64,000 bases of DNA from Micromonospora antibiotica (GTDB lineage: Bacteria > Actinomycetota > Actinomycetes > Mycobacteriales > Micromonosporaceae): contig NZ_JAGFWR010000002.1 of the NCBI RefSeq assembly GCF_017599305.1, positions 679,198 to 743,197 on the forward strand, written 5' to 3'. Of the stretch, positions 1 to 9,126 are shown piece by piece (positions within the stretch are counted from its first letter, which is position 1; every line of letters starts with the position of its first letter). The translations under genes and the position numbers were made by a program. Under the pieces are notes generated by a model that was not told the origin of the DNA, searched no databases, and was given only the letters and a program-made list of their open reading frames with translations.

Positions 1-1134
1 GGGCAGCCCGGAGAACGGGTCGGGGACGAACCGGTCGGCGGTCAGGCCGGGCCGGTTGAGGTAGCCGTCGGCCAGCCCCGGCCCGCCGATCAGCAGCTCA
101 CCGGTCTGCCCCGGCGGCACCGCCCGCAGCGCGTCGTCCACCACGTACGCCCGGTGGTTGGGCAGGGGCAGCCCGATCGGCACCGGGTCGGTGTCGGCGG
201 CGGTCAGCTCACCGCTGACCGCCAGCACGGTGGTCTCGGTGGGGCCGTAGCCGTTGAGCAGCAGTCGGCCCGGCGCCCAGCGGGCAGCCAGCTCGGCGGG
301 GACGGCCTCGCCGCCGCACAGCACCGTCCGCCAGCCGGGCACCCGGGCCGGGTCCAGCATGGACAGCACGGTCGGGGTGATGAAACCCCAGTTCACGTCG
401 TGGGCGACGATGAACCGGGCCAGCCGGTCCGGGTCGGAGCGGTCGTCCACGCCGAGCAGCTGCACGCTGCCGCCGAGCAGCAGCGGGACGAACAGGTCGA
501 TGCTGGCCGCGTCGAAGCCGAGCGAGGCGATGCCGAGGCTGCGCACCCCGGCGTCGGCGGCGCTGAGCGCGGCGCAGCCGGTGACGAACTCCACCACGTT
601 GCGGTGGGTGGTCAGCACCCCCTTGGGCCGGCCGGTGGAACCCGAGGTGAACAGCACGTACGCCGGGTCGCCGGCCCGCGCCGGGCAGGGTGCCGACGGG
701 GCCGGGCCGGTGGCGGTGACCACCTCGACGCCGGGGGTGCCGGCGAACTCGACCGCCGCCGCGTCCCCCACCACCAGCGTCACCCCGGCGTCGGCGGCGA
801 TCTCCCGCAGCCGCTGCCGGGGGCCACCGGGCTCCAACGGCACGTAGCAGCCCCCGGCGAGCAGCACGCCCAGCACGTCGACCACCAGGTCGGGCCGGCG
901 GTGGGCGCAGATCCCCACCCGGGTCTGCCGGCCCACCCCCCGGGCCCGCAGCGCGGCGGCCAGGCCCGCCGCCCGACCGACCAGCTCCCGGTAGGTGAGC
1001 CGGTCGTCCCACTGGCGCACCGCCACCGCGTCCGGGCAGCGGGCCGCCCGTTCGGCGATCAGCTCGGCCAGCGTCCCGTCCGGCCAGGGCAGTGTTTCCC
1101 CGGTGACGGCACTGATGGACAGGATGTCGGTCAC
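1..1134 (-). CDS. NRPS adenylation domain (5' part of a gene running off the window)
   Basis: The first 378 codons are an NRPS adenylation domain, and the protein continues beyond the left edge. Visible motifs are A3 YVLFTSGSTGRPKG, A5 NGYGPTETT and A6 GELLIGGPGLADGYL. The window cuts just before A7. There is no condensation domain: residues 3-18 (DILSISAVTGETLPWP) look like a normal inter-domain linker, so the enzyme starts with A. Manual alignment to GrsA gives a specificity code near D-A-I-F-L-G-G-V-L-K, which suggests an aliphatic residue such as Leu or Ile; this is tentative. The GTG start has GGGGAG just upstream. It begins 58 bases after the stop of the TE-LanB gene, so it is probably the third large gene of the same operon. 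The downstream modules are unseen. Confidence 0.9.
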   Translation of the reverse strand, partial: MTDILSISAVTGETLPWPDGTLAELIAERAARCPDAVAVRQWDDRLTYRELVGRAAGLAAALRARGVGRQTRVGICAHRRPDLVVDVLGVLLAGGCYVPLEPGGPRQRLREIAADAGVTLVVGDAAAVEFAGTPGVEVVTATGPAPSAPCPARAGDPAYVLFTSGSTGRPKGVLTTHRNVVEFVTGCAALSAADAGVRSLGIASLGFDAASIDLFVPLLLGGSVQLLGVDDRSDPDRLARFIVAHDVNWGFITPTVLSMLDPARVPGWRTVLCGGEAVPAELAARWAPGRLLLNGYGPTETTVLAVSGELTAADTDPVPIGLPLPNHRAYVVDDALRAVPPGQTGELLIGGPGLADGYLNRPGLTADRFVPDPFSGLP

Positions 1135-1192
1135 GTCGCTCCCCGTACGGTTGCTGGTGCGGTACGCCCCACCGGGCGGACGGTGTGCCGGT

Positions 1193-4100
1193 TCACCGGT
1201 CGTCCCGGGCGGTGTCGTCGACCACGTGCAGGCGCAGTTCGCTGAGGTACCGGCGGCCGGCCGCGTCGGGCACCCAGGCGTCGTCCGGGCCGGGCAGCAT
1301 CTCGCTGACCGTCAGGGAGACCCCGGGGCCGTCGCCCATCCGGGCGGCCCGCACCATGGCGCAGAACATGTTCGCGAAGGCCGGGCTGCTCAGGTCGGCG
1401 TAGCAGGGTTTGGTCTCGCTGCCGAGCTTGACGTAGACCTGCTCGGGCAGGTCGAGGCGGTGTCGCCAGGCCCGCACCGCGAGGAACCGGTCACGTTCCC
1501 CGGCGGCGTCGGCCAGACCGCTCTCCCCCACCGTGGTACGCCAGGTCCGCCGGGCCACCACCAGCCGGTCGATGGTGACCCGGGGGGTGTACGGGGCGGC
1601 GGCGACCAGCTTGAACCCGTCCACCGCGTGGGCGCTGAGCAGTTCACCGAAGACCTCGGTCAGCGGCCAGCTCTCGCCGTCGGCGGCGGTGGCGACCAGC
1701 CGGCCGTCCCGTTCGGACACGGTGAGCGCCACCGTGGGCAGCACCCGGGCCGGGTCGGCCCCGGGCGCCGCCGCGAAGGCCAACTGCCGGTCGCTGGGCC
1801 CGGCGAGGGCTTCGGCGGTCCGGCTGGTCCGCCGTGGCCAGTCGGTGGGGTACAGCAGCCGCAGCCGACGCCCGCCCAGGTCCGTGGTGAGGGCGTCCCG
1901 CAGCCGTTGTGGGTCGGGGTGGGCCGGGATGAACACCTCGCAGTCGAAGGACGCCCACGCGGCGTGTAGTTCGCCGAGCACGACGGTGTACTCCCCGCGC
2001 GCCAACGCCTCCGCGTCGGACGCGCAGAGTTGCAGGTCGGGGCTGTGTAGGACGGCCTTGGACCAGTGCGCCGGGGCGGCCGGGAAGACCTCGTCGACGC
2101 GGTCGGCGAGATCGGCGGCGGCGAGGCGCACCTCCCGGGTACCCGGTGGCAGCCCGGCGAAGCCGAACAGTCCCGCCCAGCGGGCGGCGAAGTCGGCGGC
2201 GACCGCGTCGACCGGGCGGTCGCCGGTGCCCCAGAACAGTCCCTGGGCGAGGTACCACAGGTCGGCCAGGGAGACGGTGGCGTCCCCGGTCTCGCCGCGC
2301 AGTTCGTCGTACAGCTCACGGAACACCCGGTCGTACGCCTGCGCCAGGGCGGCCACCATCCAGCGGGCGGCCCGCAGCAGCACGTCGAGCGGCGCGGCCA
2401 GGTCGGCCAGGAACGGGGCACCGAGGGTGACGTCGAGATCCCGGGCGGTGTCCTCGTGGCAGAGGGTGCGGCCGGCGTACATCCGGCCCTCCCGACGCCG
2501 GGGCGACCGCCCGGTCAGCTCGGTGAAGGTGGTGTCGAGGGCGTCGAGGGCGTCGCCCAGGCGGTGCGGGTCACCGGCGGCTGCGGCGACGGCGTCGCGG
2601 GCGGCGGTCAGCCGGTCCAGCCCTGACCGGGCGGCCAACCGGGCCGCCGGATCGCCGACGGCGTCGATCCGGGCGCGCAGCACCTCCTCCGCGGCCGGGC
2701 TGACCGGCAGGGCCGCGTCCCAGGTGAGCAGCTCCCGTTCGACGAGCCGGTCGAGCAGGGTGTAGCCGTCCTCGGGCCGGCGCAGCCCGATGGCCGGGTC
2801 GGCGACCAGCTCGTGGGCGGGGCGGCGGCCGTCAACGGCGGCCAGCAGCGCGGCCTCCACCGGGGACAGCGCCACCGGTGGTTGTCCGGGGCGCAGCACG
2901 GTGCGGTCGCGCACCGCGACCTGCGGGGCCAGCACCGGCGGCCACCAGCGCCGGACGGCGAGTTCGGTGCCGATGCACTCGGCGTACTCGTCGAGCGCCC
3001 ACGACTCGAACCGGACCCACCGTCGCCGGGTCAGTTCCGGGCCGACCCGCAGCCGGGCGGTCTCCGGCTGCGCCGGGTCGACGGTCACCCAGCAGCTGGG
3101 GCCGAAGAAGCCGACCGTCTCGTTCTTGCCGCAGTACCGCTGCCAGTACTTGAGCAGGGCCCGTTCCCGGTCACGGCGGCGCACGTTGCGCGGCGCGTCG
3201 GGACCGCCCCGGACCAGACCGTCGAAGGCCACCAGCGCGCCCCGGTTCTGCCAGGTCACCGCCTCGCGCACCAGCGGGTCGGCGGCGAGTTCGGTGAACC
3301 GCTGCCCGGCGGCGCGGACGGCCTCGTCGAACTCCTTGTCGAAGCGTTCGACGCCGCCGCCGGTGGCCAGCAGCTCGTCGGCGAGCGCGGCGGCGGCCGG
3401 GGCGGCGAACAGGGCGAGGCCGTCGGCCGGGAAGCCGGTGCTGCGCAGGATCGCGTCGCGCCACACCGACCAGCCGGTGTCGCCCAGCGGCACCCGGTGG
3501 TCGACCGTCCCACCCGTACCGGGTGCCGGTACCGACGCGACGGGCCCCGGGGCGCGGCCGGCACCGACCGAGGCGGCCCGGTCGGTGCCGGTCTCGGTGC
3601 GCGGGGCACCGGGGGTGGTGGGCGGCGGGGAGCCGAGGGCGGCGGTTAGGTCGGCGCGGATCAGACCGAGCAGGTCGGGCAACCGGTCGTGCAGGAAGAA
3701 GTGCCCGCCGTCGAGTTCGTGCAGGGTGAAGCCGGCTGCGGTGTGCCCGGCCCAGCCGGCGCTGTGCTCCCGGCTGACCGCCCGGTCGGCCCGGCCGCCG
3801 AACGCCACCACCGGCACCGGCAGCGGCGCCTCGGGGACGTACCGGTAACTGTCGACCCGACCGAAGTCGGCGCGCAGCAACGGCAGCAGCAGCTCCACCA
3901 GTTCCGGGTGGTCGAGCAGGCCGGCGGGCAGGCCGCCGCCGTCGGCGAGCCGGCGCAGCAGTTCGTCGTCGGCCACCTGGGACAGCCCGTCGAAGAGACT
4001 CGCGGCGGTGACGTGCGGAGCGCGGGCACCACCGACGTAGAGGCGCAGCGGCAGCTCACGGCCGGTGCGGCGCAGTTCCCGGACCACCTCGAAGCCGAGC

Positions 4101-4363
4101 CGGCCGCCCATCGAGTGCCCGTAGATCGCGTACGGGCGGTCGGCCCGGTCGGCGACGGCGGTGGCCACCTCCGCGACGGTGAAGGCGGCGTCCTCGCTGA
4201 TCCGGTTCTCCCGGCCGGGCAGCTGCACGGCCAGCACCTCGACGTCGGGGCCGATCTCCGCCGGCCAGCGGCGGAAGGCGCTGGCCCCGCCCCCGGCGTA
4301 CGGCAGGCAGAACAACTGCACCGGTGCCAGGGGTCGGCTTCCGGGCGAGACGAACCAGTTCAC
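1193..4363 (-). CDS. type II thioesterase fused to a lantibiotic-dehydratase (LanB) N-terminal domain
   Basis: A 1056-residue two-domain protein. Residues 1-245 are an alpha/beta-hydrolase of the type II thioesterase family: oxyanion region LFCLPYAGGGASAF, nucleophile Ser84 in GHSMGG, Asp193 in GRADRAV and His221 in DGGHFFLH. These enzymes usually clear misprimed carrier proteins. A Pro/Gly/Ala-rich linker (about 246-290) leads to residues 295-1056. This part looks like the glutamylation domain of LanB dehydratases: RYCGKNETVGFFGP near 409-422 and the terminal block EMLPGPDDAWVPDAAGRRY. LanB enzymes use glutamyl-tRNA to glutamylate Ser/Thr of RiPP precursors; small relatives (PEARLs) add amino acids to peptides. 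No elimination domain follows. The GTG start overlaps the stop of the A-PCP-KS gene (GTGA), implying translational coupling. Longer upstream in-frame sequence is antisense to nothing and overlaps the KS gene in another frame, so it is not coding. The fusion is unusual; its substrate is unknown. Confidence 0.88.
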   Translation of the reverse strand: MNWFVSPGSRPLAPVQLFCLPYAGGGASAFRRWPAEIGPDVEVLAVQLPGRENRISEDAAFTVAEVATAVADRADRPYAIYGHSMGGRLGFEVVRELRRTGRELPLRLYVGGARAPHVTAASLFDGLSQVADDELLRRLADGGGLPAGLLDHPELVELLLPLLRADFGRVDSYRYVPEAPLPVPVVAFGGRADRAVSREHSAGWAGHTAAGFTLHELDGGHFFLHDRLPDLLGLIRADLTAALGSPPPTTPGAPRTETGTDRAASVGAGRAPGPVASVPAPGTGGTVDHRVPLGDTGWSVWRDAILRSTGFPADGLALFAAPAAAALADELLATGGGVERFDKEFDEAVRAAGQRFTELAADPLVREAVTWQNRGALVAFDGLVRGGPDAPRNVRRRDRERALLKYWQRYCGKNETVGFFGPSCWVTVDPAQPETARLRVGPELTRRRWVRFESWALDEYAECIGTELAVRRWWPPVLAPQVAVRDRTVLRPGQPPVALSPVEAALLAAVDGRRPAHELVADPAIGLRRPEDGYTLLDRLVERELLTWDAALPVSPAAEEVLRARIDAVGDPAARLAARSGLDRLTAARDAVAAAAGDPHRLGDALDALDTTFTELTGRSPRRREGRMYAGRTLCHEDTARDLDVTLGAPFLADLAAPLDVLLRAARWMVAALAQAYDRVFRELYDELRGETGDATVSLADLWYLAQGLFWGTGDRPVDAVAADFAARWAGLFGFAGLPPGTREVRLAAADLADRVDEVFPAAPAHWSKAVLHSPDLQLCASDAEALARGEYTVVLGELHAAWASFDCEVFIPAHPDPQRLRDALTTDLGGRRLRLLYPTDWPRRTSRTAEALAGPSDRQLAFAAAPGADPARVLPTVALTVSERDGRLVATAADGESWPLTEVFGELLSAHAVDGFKLVAAAPYTPRVTIDRLVVARRTWRTTVGESGLADAAGERDRFLAVRAWRHRLDLPEQVYVKLGSETKPCYADLSSPAFANMFCAMVRAARMGDGPGVSLTVSEMLPGPDDAWVPDAAGRRYLSELRLHVVDDTARDDR

Positions 4364-7300
4364 CGTGCGCCTCTCTGCGGTGGATCGATCCAGTGCCGCC
4401 GGCGCTGGAAGGGGTAGCCGGGCAGCCCGGTGCGCCGCACGACGCCCTCCGGGTGCAGCGCGGCCCAGTCGACGTCCCGGCCGGCCACCCACCCGGCGGC
4501 CAGGTCCCGCAGTGCGCCGGGCGCACCGGCCACGGTGACGCCGGTGGTGAGCAGTTCGTCCAGCCCGGCGATCGCCTCGGTCAGGTCGGCGGCGACGACG
4601 GCGGCCCGCCGGCCGAAGGAACGCCGGCCCAGCGCCAGGGTGGCGGCCACCTCGGACAGTTCCGGCCCGGTGCCGGCCAGGTGGGTACGCAGCCGGGTCA
4701 ACGCCGCGCGCAGCGCCTGCGGGGTACGCGCCGACACCGGCAGCAGCCAGGACCGGGGTGCCGCCGGCTCGGCCGGTACGACCGGGGGCGGCTGTTCCAC
4801 CACCACGTGCGCGTTGGTGCCGCCGAGGCCGAACGAGCTGACCCCGGCCACCCGGCGCGGCGCATCCGGCCAGTCCCGGGCCTTGGTCGGTACGTAGAAC
4901 GGGCCCCCGGCCAGGTCGATCTCCGGGTGGGGTCGGGTGAAGTGCAGGTTCGGCGGGATCACCGCGTGCTGGACGGCGAGCACCGTCTTGATCAGACCGG
5001 CGATGCCGGCCCCGGCGTCGAGGTGACCGATGTTGGTCTTCACCGAGCCGAGCGCGCAGGACTCGGCGGGGGCCGCCCCGCCGTACACCTCGTGCAGGGC
5101 GGCGACCTCGATGGCGTCGCCCAGCGGCGTACCGCTGCCGTGGGCTTCGATGAAGCGGACCTCGCCGGGGGCGACCTCGGCGGCGGCCAGGGCGTTGGCG
5201 ACGGCGGCGGCCTGCCCGGCGGGGCCGGGCACCGCGAAGCCGGCCCGGTCGGGGCCGTCGTTGGTGACCGCCCAGCCGGGCAGGACGGCGTAGATGCGGT
5301 CCCCGTCGGCTTGGGCGTCGGCGAGCCGGCGCAGCGCGACCACCCCGACGCCGGAGCCGAAGCCGGACCCCTCGGCGGCCTCGTCGAAGGCGCGGCAGCG
5401 GCCGTCCGGGGAGGCCAGCCCGCCGGGGGTGGCCCGGTAGCGGGGCCAGGTGACGCTGACCCCACCGGCGAGGGCGATGTCGCACTGGTAGTCGGCGAGG
5501 CTCTGGGCGGCGAGGCAGACCGCGACCAGCGAACTGGAGCAGGCGCTCTGCACCGCCACCGCCGGCCCGGTCAGCCCCAGCCGGTACGCGACCTGGCCGG
5601 GCAGGTGGTCGGTGGCCTGCCGGCCGATCAGCCGGGCCTCCCAGTCGTCCGGGTCGACGTCGCCGACCACGGCCGGGTTGTCCATCAGGTGGAACAGGAA
5701 GTAGCGGTTGGCGGAGGTCGCCGCATAGACGCCCACCAGGCCGGGGAAGCGGGTCGGGTCGTGCCCGGCGTCCTCCAGCGCCTCCCACGCGGCCTCCAGG
5801 AAGAGCCGGTGCTGGGGGTCGGTGCGGGCGGCCTCCTCGTCGCCCATGGCGAAGAACTCGGCGTCGAAGTCGGTGACCCCGTCGAGCCGGCCGCCGGCCC
5901 GCACGTGCCGGGGGTCGGCGCGCAGTCTCGGCCCGATGCCGAGGGCGTCCAGTTCGGCGTCGGTGTGGTCGTGCATCGAGTCCACGCCGGCGCAGACGTT
6001 CCACCAGAAGGTCGCCGCGTCGGGTGCGCCGGGGAACCGGCCGGCGAGCCCCACCACCACGATCTCGTCGCCGGTGTACTCGCGGGCGGCGACCGGCGGG
6101 GTGGCCGGGGTGGGCAGGGTCGGCGCGGGGGCCGCCGCGGTGCGGACCGCCGCCTCGGGCGGGTGCGGACCGACGGCCGGGTGGTCCCCGTCGAGGAGGC
6201 GGGCCTGCGTGGCGATCGTCGGGTGGGCGAACAGCCGCACCATGGGCGGCGTCACCCCGAACCGCTCGGCGATGCGCTGCTGGACCTGGCCGAGCAGCAG
6301 CGACTGCCCGCCGGCGTCGAAGAAGTTCTCCTGCCGCCCGATGGCGCTGCGGCCCAGCACCGCGCACCAGATGTCGTGCACGGTGCGCTCGGTGGCGGTG
6401 GTGGGCTCCTGCCCGGCGGGGACCTCGGGGGTCGGGTCGGGCAACGCCCGCTCGTCGATCTTGCCGGTGACGGTGAGTGGGAACGCGTCGAGCACCAGCA
6501 CGGCGCGGGGCAGCGCGTGTTCCGGCAGCCGCCGGGCGAGGGCGGCGCGCAGGGCCACCGGGTCGAGACCACCCTCGGCCGGCACGGCGTACGCGAGCAG
6601 TTCGCCGCCCCGGGCGATGGCGCGGACGGCGGCGACGCCGGGCTGGTCGGCGAGGACCGCCTCGACCTCGGTCAGCTCGACCCGGAACCCGCGTACCTTG
6701 ACCTGGCGGTCGAGCCGGCCGAGGCAGACCAGCTCACCGTCGGGCAGCCGGGCCCCCAGGTCACCGGTGGCGTACGTGGGCATCCCGTCGGGGTCGACAC
6801 CGAACCGGTCGCTCGACTGGCCCAGGTATCCGGGGGCGAGGTGCCGGCTGCGCACCACGATCTCGCCGGAGTCGGCCAGCCGCAGTGTGTAGCCGGGCAG
6901 CGCCGTGCCGATCGGCAGCGGGCCGGTGGCGGCGGGGGCGGCGGTGGCCAGCGGCAGTGCGTACCGGGCGGCGAAGGTCATCTCGGTGGCGCCGTACCCG
7001 TTGACCAGGACACAGTCCGGGGCGAACCGGTCGCGGCCCCGGGTGGCGTCGGCGTGGGTGGCCTGTTCACCGCCGAGCAGCACCACCCGCACGGTGTCCA
7101 GCCGCCGGTCGCCGAGGGTGTCGAGCAGGAACCGGTAGACGGTCGGGGTGGAGTGGTAGACGGTCACCCGGTGCCGGGCGAGCCGCTCGACGGCGTACGC
7201 CAGGCCGTGTCGGCGCAGGTCGACCGGGACGAGGGCGGCCCCGGTGAGCAACGCCGGGTAGAGGTCGGGGATGGCCGCGTCGACGCTGAACGAGGCGAGC

Positions 7301-7878
7301 AGGCTGAGCCGGTCGGTCGGGCCGATCGCCAGGGTGTCGATCTGGTTGTCGACGACGTGCCGCAGGTTGCGGTGGGTCTGGGCGACGGCCTTGGGCGTGC
7401 CGGTGGAGCCCGAGGTGAACAGCACGTACGCCGGGCTGTCGGGGTCGACGGGGGTGGGCCGCAGCGGCGCGGTCGCGCTGTCGTCGAGGACGAGCACGCC
7501 GGTGCCGGGGCGTGCGGCGCACAGCGTGTCGGCCAGCGCGCGGTGCTCGGCGGTGCAGGCGACGACCCGCACGTCGGCGGCGACGTCGAGCAGGCGTCGG
7601 AGGCGGTCGACCGGGAACCCGGGGTCCAACGGCACGTACGCCCCACCGGCGGCGAGGGTGCCGAGGGTCGCGGCGACGGCGGCCACGCCGTGCCCGGTGA
7701 GCAGGGCGACCAGGTCGCCGGGCCGGACACCGGCCGTGGTGAGCGCGGTGGCGTGCCCGCCGACGGTGGCGGCCAGGGCGGCGTAGCTGACCTCGTGGGT
7801 CTCGCCGAGGATCGCCGGCTGATCGGGACGGGTGGCCGCGACCTCGGCGAACTGTTGGATGATCGTCGGTTGCGGCAT
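4360..7878 (-). CDS. hybrid NRPS-PKS protein, A-PCP-KS, AT-less
   Basis: A 1172-residue megasynthase (numbering from the ATG at 7878). A domain about 5-490: LFTSGSTGTPK, a variant A5 NGYGATEMT, and TVTGKIDERAL with A10 Lys473. PCP about 500-565 with carrier Ser526 in DAGGQSLL. Ketosynthase about 605-1030 with Cys780 in QSACSSS, His913 in EAHGSGTP and His952 in KTNIGHLDAG, so all three catalytic residues are present. The KS is followed by the usual KS-AT linker and then directly by the post-AT motif LPGYPFQRRRHW. The AT is therefore missing, as in trans-AT PKSs. The A-domain code read by eye (D-A-P-H-L-G-G-F-A-K) matches none I know. I chose ATG 7878 because it follows the TGA of a mini-ORF with a strong RBS by one base; GTG 7902 would add eight residues. 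It heads the large-gene part of the operon. Confidence 0.88.
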   Translation of the reverse strand: MPQPTIIQQFAEVAATRPDQPAILGETHEVSYAALAATVGGHATALTTAGVRPGDLVALLTGHGVAAVAATLGTLAAGGAYVPLDPGFPVDRLRRLLDVAADVRVVACTAEHRALADTLCAARPGTGVLVLDDSATAPLRPTPVDPDSPAYVLFTSGSTGTPKAVAQTHRNLRHVVDNQIDTLAIGPTDRLSLLASFSVDAAIPDLYPALLTGAALVPVDLRRHGLAYAVERLARHRVTVYHSTPTVYRFLLDTLGDRRLDTVRVVLLGGEQATHADATRGRDRFAPDCVLVNGYGATEMTFAARYALPLATAAPAATGPLPIGTALPGYTLRLADSGEIVVRSRHLAPGYLGQSSDRFGVDPDGMPTYATGDLGARLPDGELVCLGRLDRQVKVRGFRVELTEVEAVLADQPGVAAVRAIARGGELLAYAVPAEGGLDPVALRAALARRLPEHALPRAVLVLDAFPLTVTGKIDERALPDPTPEVPAGQEPTTATERTVHDIWCAVLGRSAIGRQENFFDAGGQSLLLGQVQQRIAERFGVTPPMVRLFAHPTIATQARLLDGDHPAVGPHPPEAAVRTAAAPAPTLPTPATPPVAAREYTGDEIVVVGLAGRFPGAPDAATFWWNVCAGVDSMHDHTDAELDALGIGPRLRADPRHVRAGGRLDGVTDFDAEFFAMGDEEAARTDPQHRLFLEAAWEALEDAGHDPTRFPGLVGVYAATSANRYFLFHLMDNPAVVGDVDPDDWEARLIGRQATDHLPGQVAYRLGLTGPAVAVQSACSSSLVAVCLAAQSLADYQCDIALAGGVSVTWPRYRATPGGLASPDGRCRAFDEAAEGSGFGSGVGVVALRRLADAQADGDRIYAVLPGWAVTNDGPDRAGFAVPGPAGQAAAVANALAAAEVAPGEVRFIEAHGSGTPLGDAIEVAALHEVYGGAAPAESCALGSVKTNIGHLDAGAGIAGLIKTVLAVQHAVIPPNLHFTRPHPEIDLAGGPFYVPTKARDWPDAPRRVAGVSSFGLGGTNAHVVVEQPPPVVPAEPAAPRSWLLPVSARTPQALRAALTRLRTHLAGTGPELSEVAATLALGRRSFGRRAAVVAADLTEAIAGLDELLTTGVTVAGAPGALRDLAAGWVAGRDVDWAALHPEGVVRRTGLPGYPFQRRRHWIDPPQRGAR

Positions 7879-7879
7879 G

Positions 7880-7939
7880 TCAGCGGGCCAGCTCGGCTCC
7901 ACTGTGGGCAGGCGCGCAGGAACAGTCGATTGTGATCAT
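7880..7939 (-). CDS. putative 19-residue leader or coupling peptide (MITIDCSCAPAHSGAELAR)
   Basis: A 19-codon reading frame starts with ATG just after a run of six G (7943-7948). It ends in TGA one base before the ATG of the A-PCP-KS gene. This geometry fits termination-reinitiation coupling. The peptide contains Cys-Ser-Cys. It could be a regulatory leader, a pure coupling device, or the C-terminal end of a longer 62-codon frame beginning at 8068, which has a poorer RBS. Because a LanB-type domain is encoded downstream, a tiny substrate peptide is conceivable but unsupported. No homologue is known to me. Confidence 0.35.
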   Translation of the reverse strand: MITIDCSCAPAHSGAELAR

Positions 7940-8507
7940 GATCCCCCCCAGGACTTCACAATGGAAGCAGAATAGGGCTCGATGCGGCCGAGAAAAGATC
8001 ATCGATCGGAGTCGGACCGAAGGGCCCATCGGCACCTGAAGATCGGACGGCGAAATTCGGCCGATCATCCCCCTAGCGCGAAAAGGAGTTTCAGCCTAAG
8101 CGCCTACCGGCAAGTAAATTTGCGGCAAAAGCCCCTGCAAACCGGCGATTTTCCACCGTGGACGACACCTTAACGGCAGGTCAGGTGGGTTTCCACGACC
8201 GCCCGGCCCACGCCATCCTAGGGTCGAGGGGCCGGACGTCCCGCCCGACCGACGCCGTTCGCGCCGTCCGCCGCCCGACCCGCCGGCCGGAGCAGGGGCG
8301 GCGCACACCCAGGGTGAGGCCCCACGACACCGAGCGTCACCTGGTAAGACCCGGTGCCAAACCGCCGCTCACGGGGGCTGACGATGGCCGCCCAGGTCCG
8401 TAGCATCTGTCGGGGTGCCCGCGTCGGGGTGGGCATCCGACGGCCGGCCGGGTGCCTCCGCACGCGCGCCGGGTGGCGACGTTGCGCGACGGGCAGAGAG
8501 GCCGGCG
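7940..8507. other. divergent promoter region between the biosynthetic operon and a methyltransferase
   Basis: This 568-base stretch has no convincing gene apart from the possible upstream extension of the mini-ORF. Roughly 7920-8160 is clearly less GC-rich than its surroundings, as expected for a regulated promoter. On the minus strand a weak promoter-like pair can be read within 8105-8140 (TTGCAG, 17 bases, TTACTT), which would drive the biosynthetic operon. The right half (8200-8480) is GC-rich and featureless to me. Confidence 0.4.
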
Positions 8508-9122
8508 ATGAGTCGAGCAGAGCAGGACACCGCGGCGGGCACCGAGGGCGAGGACTACACCCAACGGCTGCAGCGTCTCGGTGGCGCGCGCTGGAAGCAG
8601 GTGCTCGACGTGCAGGCGCCCTACCGGTGGAACCTCCAGCGGCTCGAGCTGGGGCGCACCCTCGACGTCGGCTGCGGCCTCGGTCGCAACCTGGCCAACC
8701 TCGGTGAGGGCGCGGTCGGGGTGGACCACAACCCGACGTCGGTGGCGCACGCCCGGGCCGCCGGCCTGGAGGCGTACACGATCGAGGAGTTCCACCAGTC
8801 CCCGCACGCCCGGCCCGGCGCGTTCGACGCGCTGCTCGCCGCCCACCTGCTGGAGCACCTGCCCGCCGAGGCGGCCCTGGAGGTCATCTCCGGCTACCTG
8901 CCGTTCCTGCGGTCCGGCGGCACCGCCGTCTTCATCACCCCCCAGGAGCGGGGGTACGCCAGCGACGCGACCCATGTCCGGTTCGTCGGCTTCGACGAGG
9001 CGGCGCAGGCGGCCCGCGATCTCGGCATGACGGTGGTCAAGCAGTACTCCTTCCCGTTCCCCCGGTCGATGGGCAAGGTCTTCACCTACAACGAGTTCGT
9101 CACGGTGGCCCAGCTGCCCTGA
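8508..9122 (+). CDS. class I SAM-dependent methyltransferase
   Basis: A 204-residue soluble protein with the SAM-binding motif I TLDVGCGLGRNL (about 51-62). The acidic end of strand 2 is GVDHNP and the motif III-like region is LLAAHLLEHLPAE. It probably transfers a methyl group to a small molecule or lipid; the substrate cannot be told. The ATG at 8508 is preceded by GAGAGG at a good distance. An upstream in-frame start (8415) would add a low-complexity Arg/Gly-rich stretch that is not conserved-looking. It is monocistronic and divergent from the biosynthetic operon, so a tailoring role there is possible but not implied. Confidence 0.82.
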   Translation: MSRAEQDTAAGTEGEDYTQRLQRLGGARWKQVLDVQAPYRWNLQRLELGRTLDVGCGLGRNLANLGEGAVGVDHNPTSVAHARAAGLEAYTIEEFHQSPHARPGAFDALLAAHLLEHLPAEAALEVISGYLPFLRSGGTAVFITPQERGYASDATHVRFVGFDEAAQAARDLGMTVVKQYSFPFPRSMGKVFTYNEFVTVAQLP

Positions 9123-9126
9123 GCCG

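Noticed and set aside
4364..6367. Upstream in-frame extension of the TE-LanB gene
   Set aside because: The extra 668 codons lie in another frame of the KS gene and translate as Arg/Ala/Gly-rich noise. The GTGA overlap gives a good start at 4363.
4324..7935. A 1203-codon plus-strand open frame
   Set aside because: It is the antisense of the A-PCP-KS gene. Its translation is low-complexity Gly/Arg/Val sequence without domains, an effect of high GC at third positions.
8158..8403. Short plus-strand open frame before the first methyltransferase gene
   Set aside because: No RBS, Arg/Pro-rich low-complexity translation and no resemblance to any family.
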